A stretch of DNA of 64,000 nucleotides, taken from assembly GCA_964556895.1 (NCBI GenBank), contig CAZKYC010000007.1, positions 25,135-89,134 on the forward strand, in the 5' to 3' direction. This document shows, piece after piece, positions 17,544 through 25,933 of the stretch (position 1 is its first letter; each line of letters opens with the position of its first letter). Under the pieces are notes generated by a model, which had not been told where the DNA came from, made no database searches, and saw only the letters and a program-made list of their open reading frames with translations. Source of the DNA: Hinthialibacter sp964556895. GTDB taxonomy: Bacteria > Hinthialibacterota > Hinthialibacteria > Hinthialibacterales > Hinthialibacteraceae. Both the position numbers and the translations under genes were made by a program.

Positions 17544-18611
17544 ATGCCTAAAAAGAAAACGCTGTGGAAACGTGACTTGCCCTGTTTGGTCTGTGAAACG
17601 GAGATGATTAATTATCAGTTCATGACCAAAAGCCAAGCGGTCGTATTGGACGAATGGATGAGGCCCCACACCGAACCCATTGGCGGGTATGAACGTTTTC
17701 CTGACGAACTCAAAACCTCAATCTGCCCTGGGTGTTTGGCTGCGTCAAATGAATACAGCTACGGCGTTGACGACTACAGCCGCTTCTTTAAAAGCCCCAC
17801 CAAAAATAACCAGATGAAAGAGTATTTTGAAAACTGCACAGACGACCGCGCCAAGTTATTAGCGGCGGAGTTTGGCCGGTTTGAAAAAGAATGCTCGATC
17901 CTAGACGAAAAACGCAACCGCCCCAAAAACACGCGCACCAAAGCCACCATCGAAAAAATCTGGCAGGCGCGCGAACAAATCGGCGTACCGTTCTTTCAAA
18001 AAATTTTTGAAGAACCCCGCGACCTCGCTGACGTAGTGGTGTTGTTCACCATGGACCGCTTCTTTCAAATGGTCAGAATCTGTTTTAACAACGATATCGA
18101 ACCCGACGACTGGTCGTATGAAACTATGAAGGCGGCGATTGAAGCCAAATTTGATGAAGAGTCGCTTTCAATGAAATCCGCCGAGCCGCGCTTTTTCTTC
18201 ATCGCCATGAACCACCTGGAATCGATCTATTATCTTGAAAAGTTAAACACCGAAGTCTATAACGACGACGAACAACATTTTCAAGACCTGCTCGATTATC
18301 ATTGGAAACACGCCCACAAATATTTCCAGTATTGCAAAGACAACGACGACATCGGCGCGATTCCTCTCGAAACCAAAGACGGCGGCCTTAACCTGTTGCT
18401 AGCCAAACTTCACTACAAATTCGGCAAAAAAGACGAAGGCGAAAAATGCCTGCGCTTCGCCAAAAATTACGCCGACAACCGCATGAAACGCATTTCAAGC
18501 ACCAATCAACAAAACTTCGTCAACGACGCCGACACCATGTTTAAGGACTATATCAAGACCGAAGAGGTTGAAGGCGAAGAAGGTGAAGGAGAAGAAGAAA
18601 CCAGGGAATGA
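17544..18611 (+). CDS. DUF2225-like zinc-ribbon protein
   Basis: A 355-residue cytoplasmic protein with two CxxC pairs near the N-terminus (CLVC at about 14-17 and CPGC at about 62-65) separated by about 45 residues, as in DUF2225 proteins. These probably bind one zinc. The rest is helical, with TPR-like features (LLLAKLHYKFGKKDEGEKCLRFAKNY) and a Glu-rich tail. The ATG at 17544 has GGGAG 8 nt upstream, better than a TTG at 17523. The stop overlaps the start of the oligopeptide-binding lipoprotein (ATGA), so the two are probably co-translated. Function is unknown for the family. Confidence 0.6.
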   Translation: MPKKKTLWKRDLPCLVCETEMINYQFMTKSQAVVLDEWMRPHTEPIGGYERFPDELKTSICPGCLAASNEYSYGVDDYSRFFKSPTKNNQMKEYFENCTDDRAKLLAAEFGRFEKECSILDEKRNRPKNTRTKATIEKIWQAREQIGVPFFQKIFEEPRDLADVVVLFTMDRFFQMVRICFNNDIEPDDWSYETMKAAIEAKFDEESLSMKSAEPRFFFIAMNHLESIYYLEKLNTEVYNDDEQHFQDLLDYHWKHAHKYFQYCKDNDDIGAIPLETKDGGLNLLLAKLHYKFGKKDEGEKCLRFAKNYADNRMKRISSTNQQNFVNDADTMFKDYIKTEEVEGEEGEGEEETRE

Positions 18612-20197
18612 ATTTTTTTTCGATATCTCTACGCCCCCGGCCCTTGTCGTTCTCACTGTTGGGGATTGCGCTCTTAATCGTATGCGCCGGCTGCGGCGCG
18701 CCGCCCACCGCTGTTGACCCAAACACCCTGGTGTTCGCCCACGGAAGCGACGCCGTCAATCTCGACCCTGGCTCGATGGAAGACGGCTATTCAGCCAACA
18801 TCGCCGCCCAAATGTTTGAGGGGCTGGTCAAATTTAAAAACGGCTCGCTGGAGGTCGAACCCGCTCTCGCCGAACGCTGGGAGACTTCTGAAGACGGCCG
18901 CGTTTGGACGTTCTACCTGCGCCCTGGGGTGACGTTTCACGACGGGACGCCGCTCACTTCAGACGCGGTGGTGATGTCGCTGATGCGCCTGATTGATGTA
19001 AACCACCCCTACCACTTGGCGGGGCGCATGCCCTACGCGGATATGGCGCTGCGCGGCATCGTCAAAGACGTGGTCGCCAAGGGCGAGAGGGTGGTCGATG
19101 TTGTTTTGTATGAACCTTACGCGCCGCTACTCAAAAACCTGGGGATGTTCTGTTGTTTCATCAGCAGCCCGACGGCGCTGAAACAATACGGCGAAGCATA
19201 CGCCTCAAACCCGGTCGGCGCCGGCCCCTTTCAGTTCGTCGAGTGGAAACGCGACGTGGAAGTCGTGATGAAACGCAATGAAACCTATTGGGGAGAACCG
19301 GCCAAGACCGAACGGGTCGTGTATAAGGTGCTGCGCGACCCCGAAGTTCGCCTGTTTAGCGTCGCGCGCGGCGAGTCGCAAATCATGGTGGGCATCAACC
19401 CCCAGATCGCCGCCGAGGTCGAAGCCAACCCCAACTTGACCCTCATGCAACAACCTGGCGTCAATATCAGTTTTGCCTACATGAATACCCAAACCGGCCC
19501 GTTGAAAGACAAGCGGGTGCGCCAGGCGATCAATTACGCCGTTAACAAAAAGGCGATATGCGAACACCTGTTTGAAGGCTACGCCGAACCCATGCGCGGT
19601 ATCTTCCCGCCCAGCGTGTTGGGCCACGACCCCAACAGCCGGGCGTATGAGCACGACCCTGACAAAGCCAAGGTGTTGCTCGCCGAAGCGGGGTACGCAG
19701 ACGGCTTTGACATTGAGATTATGACCTACTCTGTCCCGCGGCCCTACAACCCGATCGGCTCGCGGCTGGCTGAAGTCGTGCAGAATGATCTAAACCAGGT
19801 TGGCATTCGCGCTAAGATTTCACAAGTCGAATGGGGCACGCTCTTGCAGCGTTCGCTCAACCATGACTTTGAGATTTGCATGTTAGGCTGGTCGACAGAC
19901 AATGGCGACCCTGACAACTTTGCGTATGCGCTGCTGGCGAACCCCGAAAACCGCGCCCAATTTAAGAATGATAAATTTAACCGGCTGGTTCGACTGGGCC
20001 AGCAGACCTACGATGAAAACGAACGGCTTTCGATATACCGCCAGGCCCAAGAGATCGCCTTAGATGAAGCCCCGTGGCTGTTTCTCAACACCACCAAAGA
20101 CTTCGCCGCGCTGCGCCCGAACGTTAAAGGCTTCAGGCTTCATCCCATGGCGCTTCATTATCTCTGGCCTGTATCGCTTGAAGACGAAGGAACCTGA
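18608..20197 (+). CDS. ABC transporter substrate-binding lipoprotein, peptide/nickel family
   Basis: A 529-residue family 5 solute-binding protein (DppA/OppA type). A signal sequence ends in the lipobox LIVCAGC, so it should be lipid-anchored. Family landmarks are VFAHGSDAVNLDPG, LAERWETSEDGRVWTFYLR, GVTFHDGTPLTSDAV, NPVGAGPFQF and RVRQAINYAVNKKAI. Known relatives capture di- or oligopeptides for an ABC importer. No permease or ATPase gene is next to it, so it is an orphan receptor here. It is coupled to the DUF2225-like gene upstream by an ATGA overlap, with the hydrolase gene starting 1 nt after its stop. Confidence 0.92.
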   Translation: MNFFSISLRPRPLSFSLLGIALLIVCAGCGAPPTAVDPNTLVFAHGSDAVNLDPGSMEDGYSANIAAQMFEGLVKFKNGSLEVEPALAERWETSEDGRVWTFYLRPGVTFHDGTPLTSDAVVMSLMRLIDVNHPYHLAGRMPYADMALRGIVKDVVAKGERVVDVVLYEPYAPLLKNLGMFCCFISSPTALKQYGEAYASNPVGAGPFQFVEWKRDVEVVMKRNETYWGEPAKTERVVYKVLRDPEVRLFSVARGESQIMVGINPQIAAEVEANPNLTLMQQPGVNISFAYMNTQTGPLKDKRVRQAINYAVNKKAICEHLFEGYAEPMRGIFPPSVLGHDPNSRAYEHDPDKAKVLLAEAGYADGFDIEIMTYSVPRPYNPIGSRLAEVVQNDLNQVGIRAKISQVEWGTLLQRSLNHDFEICMLGWSTDNGDPDNFAYALLANPENRAQFKNDKFNRLVRLGQQTYDENERLSIYRQAQEIALDEAPWLFLNTTKDFAALRPNVKGFRLHPMALHYLWPVSLEDEGT

Positions 20198-20198
20198 A

Positions 20199-20765
20199 AT
20201 GAGCTCTCAAACCCGCCATGAAACCATCTTGCGCCGCGAAGACGCCGCGCTGTTGGTCGTCGACTATCAACAACGCATCGTTGACGTGATGAAAAATAAA
20301 CCGCAAGTCACCGATGAAATCGAGCGGCTCATCTCTGCTATGCAAATTCTTGATGTGCCAGTCGTAGTGACTGAACAATACCCCAAGGGCCTGGGACCGA
20401 CGCTGGAGAGCATTTCGGAAAAAGTTGACGCGAGTTTCATCGCCCAAAAGATGACGTTTAGTTGTTGCGGCGAAGAGGCTTTTTGGTCTCAGCTCCAAGC
20501 CGCAGGGCGCAATCAGATTGTCGTAACCGGAATCGAAACTCATGTCTGCGTCTTACAGACCGTATTAGACCTAATCGCCAACGGCTATCAGGTCCACCTG
20601 CCGTTCGGCGCCACCTGCTCGCGCGAAGACGCCAACCGCGACAACGCCATTGAGCGCATGCGCGGGGCCGGGGCGGTCATTACCAATGTTGAATCGGTGA
20701 TTTTTGAACTACTGGTCGAAGCGGGGACTGACGATTTCAAAGCCGTGAGGAAGTTGATCGTGTAA
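20199..20765 (+). CDS. Isochorismatase-family cysteine hydrolase
   Basis: A 188-residue hydrolase of the isochorismatase/nicotinamidase fold. The catalytic triad is readable: Asp in LLVVDYQQ, Lys in IAQKMTFS and nucleophile Cys in GIETHVCVLQT. Members hydrolyse amide or enol-ether bonds of small molecules. The substrate here is unknown, and the sequence is closest in pattern to the YcaC/hydrolase group. The start at 20199 has GAAGG 8 nt upstream and follows the lipoprotein stop directly. Longer in-frame starts inside the lipoprotein gene are not supported. Confidence 0.87.
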   Translation: MSSQTRHETILRREDAALLVVDYQQRIVDVMKNKPQVTDEIERLISAMQILDVPVVVTEQYPKGLGPTLESISEKVDASFIAQKMTFSCCGEEAFWSQLQAAGRNQIVVTGIETHVCVLQTVLDLIANGYQVHLPFGATCSREDANRDNAIERMRGAGAVITNVESVIFELLVEAGTDDFKAVRKLIV

Positions 20766-20790
20766 CCTCAAAGTCGCATCTCGACAAACA

Positions 20791-20826
20791 AAAAACCAAC
20801 GGTTTTACCACCGTTGGTTTTTGTTT
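20791..20826. terminator. Bidirectional terminator between convergent genes
   Basis: AAAACCAACGG / CCGTTGGTTTT with an 8-nt loop, with As on the left and Ts on the right. It serves the hydrolase on plus and the DUF1501 gene on minus. Confidence 0.88.
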
Positions 20827-20842
20827 GTCTATCGTCTCTTGC

Positions 20843-22276
20843 TTACGCTAACATGCCTTCGATCACCTTGCCTTTGCCGTCTTTGGTGACATAGAAGGGG
20901 CGGTCTTCGGTGATGTAGAACGTGTCCGCCGGAATGCCCATCGCCCGGTAAATAGTGGCATACACATCAATCAGATACTCAGGGTTCTCGACGGGCGTCA
21001 TGGGGTGTTCGTCAGCGGTCGCGCCATGAACATGGCCCTGTTTGAATCCACCCCCGAAGAACAACATACAGTTGGCTGAGCTGAAGTGGCCGTGGTGGCC
21101 GTAGAGGCGTTCGTCTTCGATGACCAGCGATTCGCCGGTCTGGCTTTCGTCAAAGCCAAACGCTTCCTGCCCGGCTGAGGGCTTGTCGGCGATGGTGCGG
21201 CCAAATTCAGTCATCACCACCACCAGCGTACGTTCCAGTAGGCCGCGTTCATCCAAGTCGCGAACGAGTTGGGCGATGGGTCGGTCGATTTGCGATTTCA
21301 TGTCCGCCATACGGGTATGGCCATTTTCGTGGGTGTCGAAGCCTTTGAAGGGCGCGTATTGATATTCGACTTCGACAAAGCGCGCTCCCGTCTCGACCAG
21401 GCGGCGGGCCAAGAGACAGCCCATGCCAAAGCGGTGGTCGACCTCGTATTGATCAATGACTTTCTGGGGTTCTTCGCTGAGGTCGAATGTGCGCTTAACG
21501 GGCGAGTCCATCATGGCGCGGGCGTCTTCCATGACCTGCATGTATTCTTTGGTTTTGTTGGCCTCACGCAATTGTTCAGTCGAGTTTCCGGTGATGAGTT
21601 CGAGGTATTTCTGGCGGTTGTCGAGGCGGTCGGGGGTCATGCCAGCGACCGCGTTCAGGGTGGGGATACCTTCTTCGGGGTTGGGCACCATAAAGGGCGC
21701 GTATTTCACCCCCAAAAAGCCGGGGCCTTGGTATTGGCTGATGAAGAGCATCTCCTGGTCGGCGGTGGTGACGTCGCGCCCGATGTCAATGTAAGCCGGA
21801 ACCAGCGGATCGCGCCGCCCCAGCGTCTTGGCGACCATTGAACCCATCGACGGCACCTGGACGCCCGCCGGGAACTCATAACTGGTCATCATGAAGTGTT
21901 GGGCGCGCAGGTGAATGGCGCCAAATTTGGTGTCTGAGGTTAGCGTTCTCAGAATGGTCCCTTTGTCCATCACCGAAGCGATGTTTTCCAACCCCTGGCT
22001 GAGGTGGACGCCGTCCGCCGCGGTCGGAATCGACGGGAAGGTCGAATAGAGGTCGCTGCCTTTCATGCCTGCTTTGAACGGCGTGTGGCGTTTGGGATCG
22101 AAGGTGTCCCACTGGTCGACGCCGCCGGGCAGCCATATCAATATCATCGAGTCGGCCAAGGGCTTGATTGTATTTTCAGCCATCGCCGAGGCGTACTTGC
22201 TGGTGGCGAGAAATGATGTCGCCGCCAAGGACGACAGTTTGATAAATTGTCTGCGTGATGAGTTTACGCGGGCCAT
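20843..22276 (-). CDS. DUF1501 family protein, Tat-exported
   Basis: A 477-residue protein of the DUF1501 family, which has an alkaline-phosphatase/sulfatase-like fold and is abundant in Planctomycetes and Verrucomicrobia. A twin-arginine signal opens it (SSRRQFIKLSSLAATSFLA). Family landmarks are MILIWLPGGVDQWDTFDPK, RRLVETGARFVEVEYQ, WDTHENG-like GFDTHENGH and VVVMTEFGRT. The start has GGAG in AAGGAGACCCGAAC. It is paired with the DUF1549/1553 gene upstream on the same strand, the usual association. The biochemical function of the pair is not established. Confidence 0.93.
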   Translation of the reverse strand: MARVNSSRRQFIKLSSLAATSFLATSKYASAMAENTIKPLADSMILIWLPGGVDQWDTFDPKRHTPFKAGMKGSDLYSTFPSIPTAADGVHLSQGLENIASVMDKGTILRTLTSDTKFGAIHLRAQHFMMTSYEFPAGVQVPSMGSMVAKTLGRRDPLVPAYIDIGRDVTTADQEMLFISQYQGPGFLGVKYAPFMVPNPEEGIPTLNAVAGMTPDRLDNRQKYLELITGNSTEQLREANKTKEYMQVMEDARAMMDSPVKRTFDLSEEPQKVIDQYEVDHRFGMGCLLARRLVETGARFVEVEYQYAPFKGFDTHENGHTRMADMKSQIDRPIAQLVRDLDERGLLERTLVVVMTEFGRTIADKPSAGQEAFGFDESQTGESLVIEDERLYGHHGHFSSANCMLFFGGGFKQGHVHGATADEHPMTPVENPEYLIDVYATIYRAMGIPADTFYITEDRPFYVTKDGKGKVIEGMLA

Positions 22277-22311
22277 GTTCGGGTCTCCTTCAATGGCTTT
22301 GGGTATTTAGG

Positions 22312-22390
22312 AAGGCATGGGTGCAACTCTGTTCGCTTCGGCGCCGCTCTGCTTTTTTGCACAGGCGCTCCCAGAGTTGCAGCCAAGCCT
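22312..22390 (-). repeat. Dispersed 80-bp palindromic repeat, copy 2
   Basis: Inverse orientation to the copies at 30251, 37373 and 42845. It has the arm AAGGCATGGGTGCAACTCTG, an inverted core (CGCTTCGGCGCCGCTCTGC) and GGCGCTCCCAGAGTTGCA. It lies between the DUF1501 and DUF1549 genes. Confidence 0.9.
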
Positions 22391-22443
22391 ATTTTGGCGT
22401 ATCGAATTACCTGTCCTGCAAGCGGCCTATTAAAAAATGCCTC

Positions 22444-24153
22444 TTAGTTGATGTAATGAAACTGGGGCGACGACGCCAGCGCCCATACCAGATCGCCCCA
22501 TTCATCAGCGCCGGGCTGGCCGCCTAAGTGGGCCATCAGCGCGTCGCGTTCGTTGTCATTGGGTTCGCGGCTCAAGACGCGAAGATACGCCAGCCTGAGC
22601 GCTTCTTCACGGTCTTTGGTTTTCGCCAGGCGCCCCGGCAACGGCGAACCGTAAATCATCTCGTGAAACTCAGGGCTGTTCATCAGCTGCAGCGACTGAA
22701 TCACCGCCACGTCTTCAGACCGGGTAGTGATCACTTCGTTGCGGGTTTCGGGCTTGCCCAGCGAGCGGGTCAACGGGGTCGAGTTTTCATCAAAGGTGGT
22801 TCGCTGTCGTTTCAGACCAACCGCCGCCGCGATCGAATCAAGAACCTGTTCGCAGGTGAGGCGGCGTTGAGCGGGCGAGCGGAAATAGCGCGGCGCGTCT
22901 TCGCCCTCGCGCCAGACATCGGCGTAGTCTTCGTTGAACTCGAGTTGATATGTTCGCGAGTTCATAATCAGCCTGATCATGTGTTTGACGTCATAGCCGC
23001 TGGCGGCGAATTCATACGACAACCAGGCGAGCAGCTTGGAGTGAGACGCGGGCGTGTCTTCGCGAAAATCGTCGACCGGCTCGACCAGGCCTAAGCCCGT
23101 TGAGCGTTTCCATAGACGGTTGATAAACGAAGCGGCGAACCGTGGGTTGGCCGGGTCAACAATCAGGTTCGACACAGCGGCTAATCGCTTGTCGAGCGAA
23201 TCAAGTTTGTTCGGGTCAACGGCGCCGTTGTCAAACATGAACATGGGTTTGATGAACTCCCCGTGTTTGACTTCACAGCGAATGACTTCCAGGTCTTCTT
23301 TGTTGAAGAAACTGGCGAAGCCCAAAAAGCGCTTCTGGCTCCATTCATAATTGAGAAAATGGTCATGACAGCTGGCGCATTTCATGCGCGTGCCCAAAAA
23401 CACCTGGCCGATGTTGGCGGCGGTCTGGGTCGACTCGAGATGGTCTTTTGATTTGACATACCCGCCGTAGTGGCCGATCACGTTGGGGTCAAGCAATTGG
23501 GTGACAAACACGTCATAGGGCTTGTTTTGTCTGAAACTCTCGATAATGAATGGCCGAAAATTGGCGCGAGTGCCGACCCCGCCCTGGTGTTTGCCATTGC
23601 TGCAGAGCGCGTCTTCCCAAAATTGCGACCAATGAGCGGCGTAGTCTTCGTCGCGGGTAAGCAATTGGTCGATGAGTTTCGCCCGTTTATTCGGATCGTC
23701 TTCTTTTAGAAATTTGGTCACTTCATCGGGCTTGGGGATATACCCGACAATGTCGAGAAACGCGCGGCGCAGGAAGACCTCGTCGCTGCACGGTTTTGGA
23801 TCGCTGTTTTGGGGCCAGCGATTGACAATGAACGAGTCGATGGCGTTGAACGTTTTGCCTTCAACGGTGGGCGGTTGGGGAGGCTCAGCCAGGCCGGCGA
23901 CGCGCTCTTTACGTTTCTGTTCTTGTAAGGTTATTAGGGCTTTCTCGGCGGCCGCTTCAGCGTTTTTCGCCGCTTCACGGGCGGCTTTGAGCGCCTCCTG
24001 GGTAGCCTTGTGGGCTTTTTCGGCCTGCTCTAAAACGTTGGCGGCGGCTTTGGCCGACTCGGCCGCATTGTTGTAGTTGGTCTGCTCATCCGCAATGATG
24101 ATAGAACTAAAACCAAATACGATAACGGCAAATACAATCAGAAATCGTTTCAC
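22444..24153 (-). CDS. DUF1549/DUF1553 family secreted protein
   Basis: A 569-residue exported protein. The signal peptide is followed by an Ala/Lys/Glu-rich coiled coil (about residues 28-75), then DUF1549 (FIVNRWPQNSDP, FLRRAFLDIVGYIP, AHWSQFWEDAL) and DUF1553 (NRLWKRSTGLGLVEPVDDFRE, LSYEFAASGYDVKHMIRLI, TRSLGKPETRNEVITTR). One CASCH motif between the domains could bind a c-type haem. The GTG at 24153 is preferred: GGGGAG lies 8 nt upstream and it gives a normal signal peptide (VKRFLIVFAVIV). It is usually paired with DUF1501, as here. Function unknown. Confidence 0.9.
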   Translation of the reverse strand: MKRFLIVFAVIVFGFSSIIIADEQTNYNNAAESAKAAANVLEQAEKAHKATQEALKAAREAAKNAEAAAEKALITLQEQKRKERVAGLAEPPQPPTVEGKTFNAIDSFIVNRWPQNSDPKPCSDEVFLRRAFLDIVGYIPKPDEVTKFLKEDDPNKRAKLIDQLLTRDEDYAAHWSQFWEDALCSNGKHQGGVGTRANFRPFIIESFRQNKPYDVFVTQLLDPNVIGHYGGYVKSKDHLESTQTAANIGQVFLGTRMKCASCHDHFLNYEWSQKRFLGFASFFNKEDLEVIRCEVKHGEFIKPMFMFDNGAVDPNKLDSLDKRLAAVSNLIVDPANPRFAASFINRLWKRSTGLGLVEPVDDFREDTPASHSKLLAWLSYEFAASGYDVKHMIRLIMNSRTYQLEFNEDYADVWREGEDAPRYFRSPAQRRLTCEQVLDSIAAAVGLKRQRTTFDENSTPLTRSLGKPETRNEVITTRSEDVAVIQSLQLMNSPEFHEMIYGSPLPGRLAKTKDREEALRLAYLRVLSREPNDNERDALMAHLGGQPGADEWGDLVWALASSPQFHYIN

Positions 24154-24260
24154 AATTGACTCCCCATACACAAAAGACGAGATGAATTTCAGGCGCGTAG
24201 ATGAAACTTCTGGCGTGATGTTTGGCGTACGACAGCATCAGTTATTGAATTTAATCTATT

Positions 24261-24289
24261 AAACTAATTAAATTCATCAAAAAAGTCAA
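24261..24289 (-). promoter_or_regulatory. Possible promoter of the DUF1549-DUF1501 pair
   Basis: On the minus strand TTGACT, a 17-nt spacer and TAGTTT lie in a strongly AT-rich stretch about 110 nt before the gene. The -35 box is good and the -10 box weak. Confidence 0.4.
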
Positions 24290-24336
24290 GTTTAAGTCTG
24301 GGGGATATTGTTGTTAGAAATTGGGGATGAATAGGC

Positions 24337-24371
24337 AAAAAAAGACGGTATGAGGGTCGAATCTCATACCG
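24337..24371 (-). terminator. Rho-independent terminator after the small coiled-coil gene
   Basis: On the minus strand CGGTATGAG / CTCATACCG with an 8-nt loop is followed by TCTTTTTTT. It is downstream of the gene at 24590-24892. Confidence 0.75.
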
Positions 24372-24500
24372 CAACAAAAACGGGGGTGAGGGTCGGCGGC
24401 CTTGCCGCCTTTTATTTGGTACTTATTTTTTTCTTTATCCAGTCATGTTCGAACCTATCGCTGAGCGCTGATACTCATCCAACAACTGTTCGTGTGACCG

Positions 24501-24576
24501 GGTTGGGGATGTCTCAGTGAGCGCCTGTGCAAACAGGCGCTCAAAGCCTGCACCGAAGCGAACAGAGACGAACCCA
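24501..24576 (+). repeat. Dispersed 80-bp palindromic repeat, copy 3 (divergent)
   Basis: It keeps GTGAGCGCCTGTGCAA and ACCGAAGCGAACAGAG, but the outer arms are changed to GGTTGGGGATGTCTC / GAGACGAACCCA, which still pair with each other. It also has an extra inner pair, GAGCGCCTGT / ACAGGCGCTC. Confidence 0.75.
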
Positions 24577-24589
24577 ATCCGATCGTCAA

Positions 24590-24892
24590 TTAGTTCGCTG
24601 CCGCCTGTTGAATCTGGTATTCGGCGCGCAGTTTATCAAGCATGGCTTGTACTTCTTCGAGGCGCTTTTGATAGCGTGGAATCTCTTCGGCGATGATGTC
24701 CATCATGGCGTAATCGCGCTTGCGGATATTTTGAAGCCTGACATCGTCTAACACCAAAATCATTGCTTCATAAAACTCGGCCTGGTCGACCAGTTTGCGC
24801 TCCATGACCGAAAAGCGCTCGCCCTGGGTCTTTAGACGGTCTTTATAGTGGACGCCGGCCGTCTTCGCCGGCATGTTAATGACTTGAGCCAT
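24590..24892 (-). CDS. Small coiled-coil protein of unknown function
   Basis: A 100-residue protein, not recognised. It is helical and charged, with a probable coiled coil in its second half (IPRYQKRLEEVQAMLDKLRAEY) and an earlier helix KLVDQAEFYEAMILVLDDV. It has no signal peptide and no cysteine. A very strong ribosome site (CAGGAGG) lies 7 nt before the ATG, and a clear terminator follows about 220 nt downstream, beyond repeat copy 3, so it looks like a real monocistronic gene. Confidence 0.65.
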   Translation of the reverse strand: MAQVINMPAKTAGVHYKDRLKTQGERFSVMERKLVDQAEFYEAMILVLDDVRLQNIRKRDYAMMDIIAEEIPRYQKRLEEVQAMLDKLRAEYQIQQAAAN

Positions 24893-25074
24893 GATCGCCT
24901 CCTGAATCCCTCATTTCTCACTCAATAAGCGCAACGCTTGTACCAAATCGGTGAGATGTGGTCTATTAGGCTTAAAAAACAAGACTTATATATTTTACGG
25001 ATCTCGTTATTTGGGTAAGTTTTGAGAAGATTCTGCTTGAATAAGAGAAAAAATTACCGGGTTTTTGGATCGAA

Positions 25075-25917
25075 CTAGGGTCGAGGGCCGATGAGGTGAA
25101 TAACGTCGAGCGCATTGATCACACCGTCGATATTGATGTCAGCCTTGGCGTCGCGTTGCGCCCATAAGAGGGCGAAAAAGAAGGCGTCGTTGGCGTCGAG
25201 ACGGCCATCGTTATTGAGATCAACGCTGATAGCGGCCTGGGGGGCGGCCCTGAGCGACACCAGAATTTCTTTTGTTTCCTCATCTTGTACGATCAGGTAG
25301 ACGTTGAGCGATGGTTCACCAAAGTCGAATGGCAAGTCTCGTTCTAACTGTTGGTGATGTTGAGGCGCGAGAGTTTCAAATATTCGAACAATCGGCATCT
25401 GGTCGCCAGGCCGCTCTTCGGTAACCGCCAAGTGAAGTTGAAAGCGGTTGGGCGTGGGCGTCACCGAGCCGACATAGGTCGCTGAAGTAATCACCCGCCC
25501 GGCGCTGACGTCCATCCAGGCGTCAAGCGAGCCTTTGTTGTCTTGGACGCTGCGGTCAGCGATGTTGTTGCTGTATGCGCTGAAGATGCCTTGTTGGGCG
25601 CCGAGGGTGCGTTCGAAGCCGTCATACACCGCGAGAGGAAGTTCGGCGGCGGTTGGACGCAGATTGGCGTTGAGAAATCTCACTCGACGCTCAGATTCGG
25701 TCAGCGAACCAGCCCCTCGTATGGGGTGGACCAAGATATGGAGTTGGTCTTTGCTGTAGGTCTCGCGAAGAATTTGCACCGCCTCTATCGCAAAGCGGCA
25801 GTTTGTACACCCGCTGTCGGCGATGAACAATTCAAGAACGACTGGCCGCGCTTGGGCAGGTGATGGGGGTAGCAAAAAGGCCGCCGCGAGACACGCGGCG
25901 GCCTTGAGAATGAACAT
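25075..25917 (-). CDS. Secreted thioredoxin-like protein with C-terminal dockerin-like repeats
   Basis: A 280-residue exported protein. The signal peptide FILKAAACLAAAFLLPPSPAQA is followed by a thioredoxin-fold segment (VLELFIADSGCTNCRFAIEAV, with CTNC as active-site-like pair) similar to DUF1223-type proteins, then a beta-rich middle. The C-terminus has two calcium-loop repeats of dockerin type (VDLNNDGRLDANDAFFF and ADINIDGVINALDVIHL). Such repeats bind cohesins, or act as simple calcium-binding tails in non-cellulosomal phyla. The ATG at 25917 has GAGG 9 nt upstream; ATGs at 25929 and 25941 are alternatives. It starts just after the BNR-protein stop, so the two are likely co-transcribed. 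Confidence 0.68.
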   Translation of the reverse strand: MFILKAAACLAAAFLLPPSPAQARPVVLELFIADSGCTNCRFAIEAVQILRETYSKDQLHILVHPIRGAGSLTESERRVRFLNANLRPTAAELPLAVYDGFERTLGAQQGIFSAYSNNIADRSVQDNKGSLDAWMDVSAGRVITSATYVGSVTPTPNRFQLHLAVTEERPGDQMPIVRIFETLAPQHHQQLERDLPFDFGEPSLNVYLIVQDEETKEILVSLRAAPQAAISVDLNNDGRLDANDAFFFALLWAQRDAKADINIDGVINALDVIHLIGPRP

Positions 25918-25933
25918 TCGCTGCCTCATCCAA

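Noticed and set aside
24346..24371. A possible tRNA T-arm (GGGTCGAATC)
   Set aside because: The surrounding sequence folds as a plain terminator hairpin and no cloverleaf can be drawn.
25885..25903. A GGCCGCCGCG / CGCGGCGGCC hairpin within the start of the dockerin-like gene
   Set aside because: It is inside the codons of an Ala-rich signal peptide, where such palindromes arise readily, and there is no T-run.
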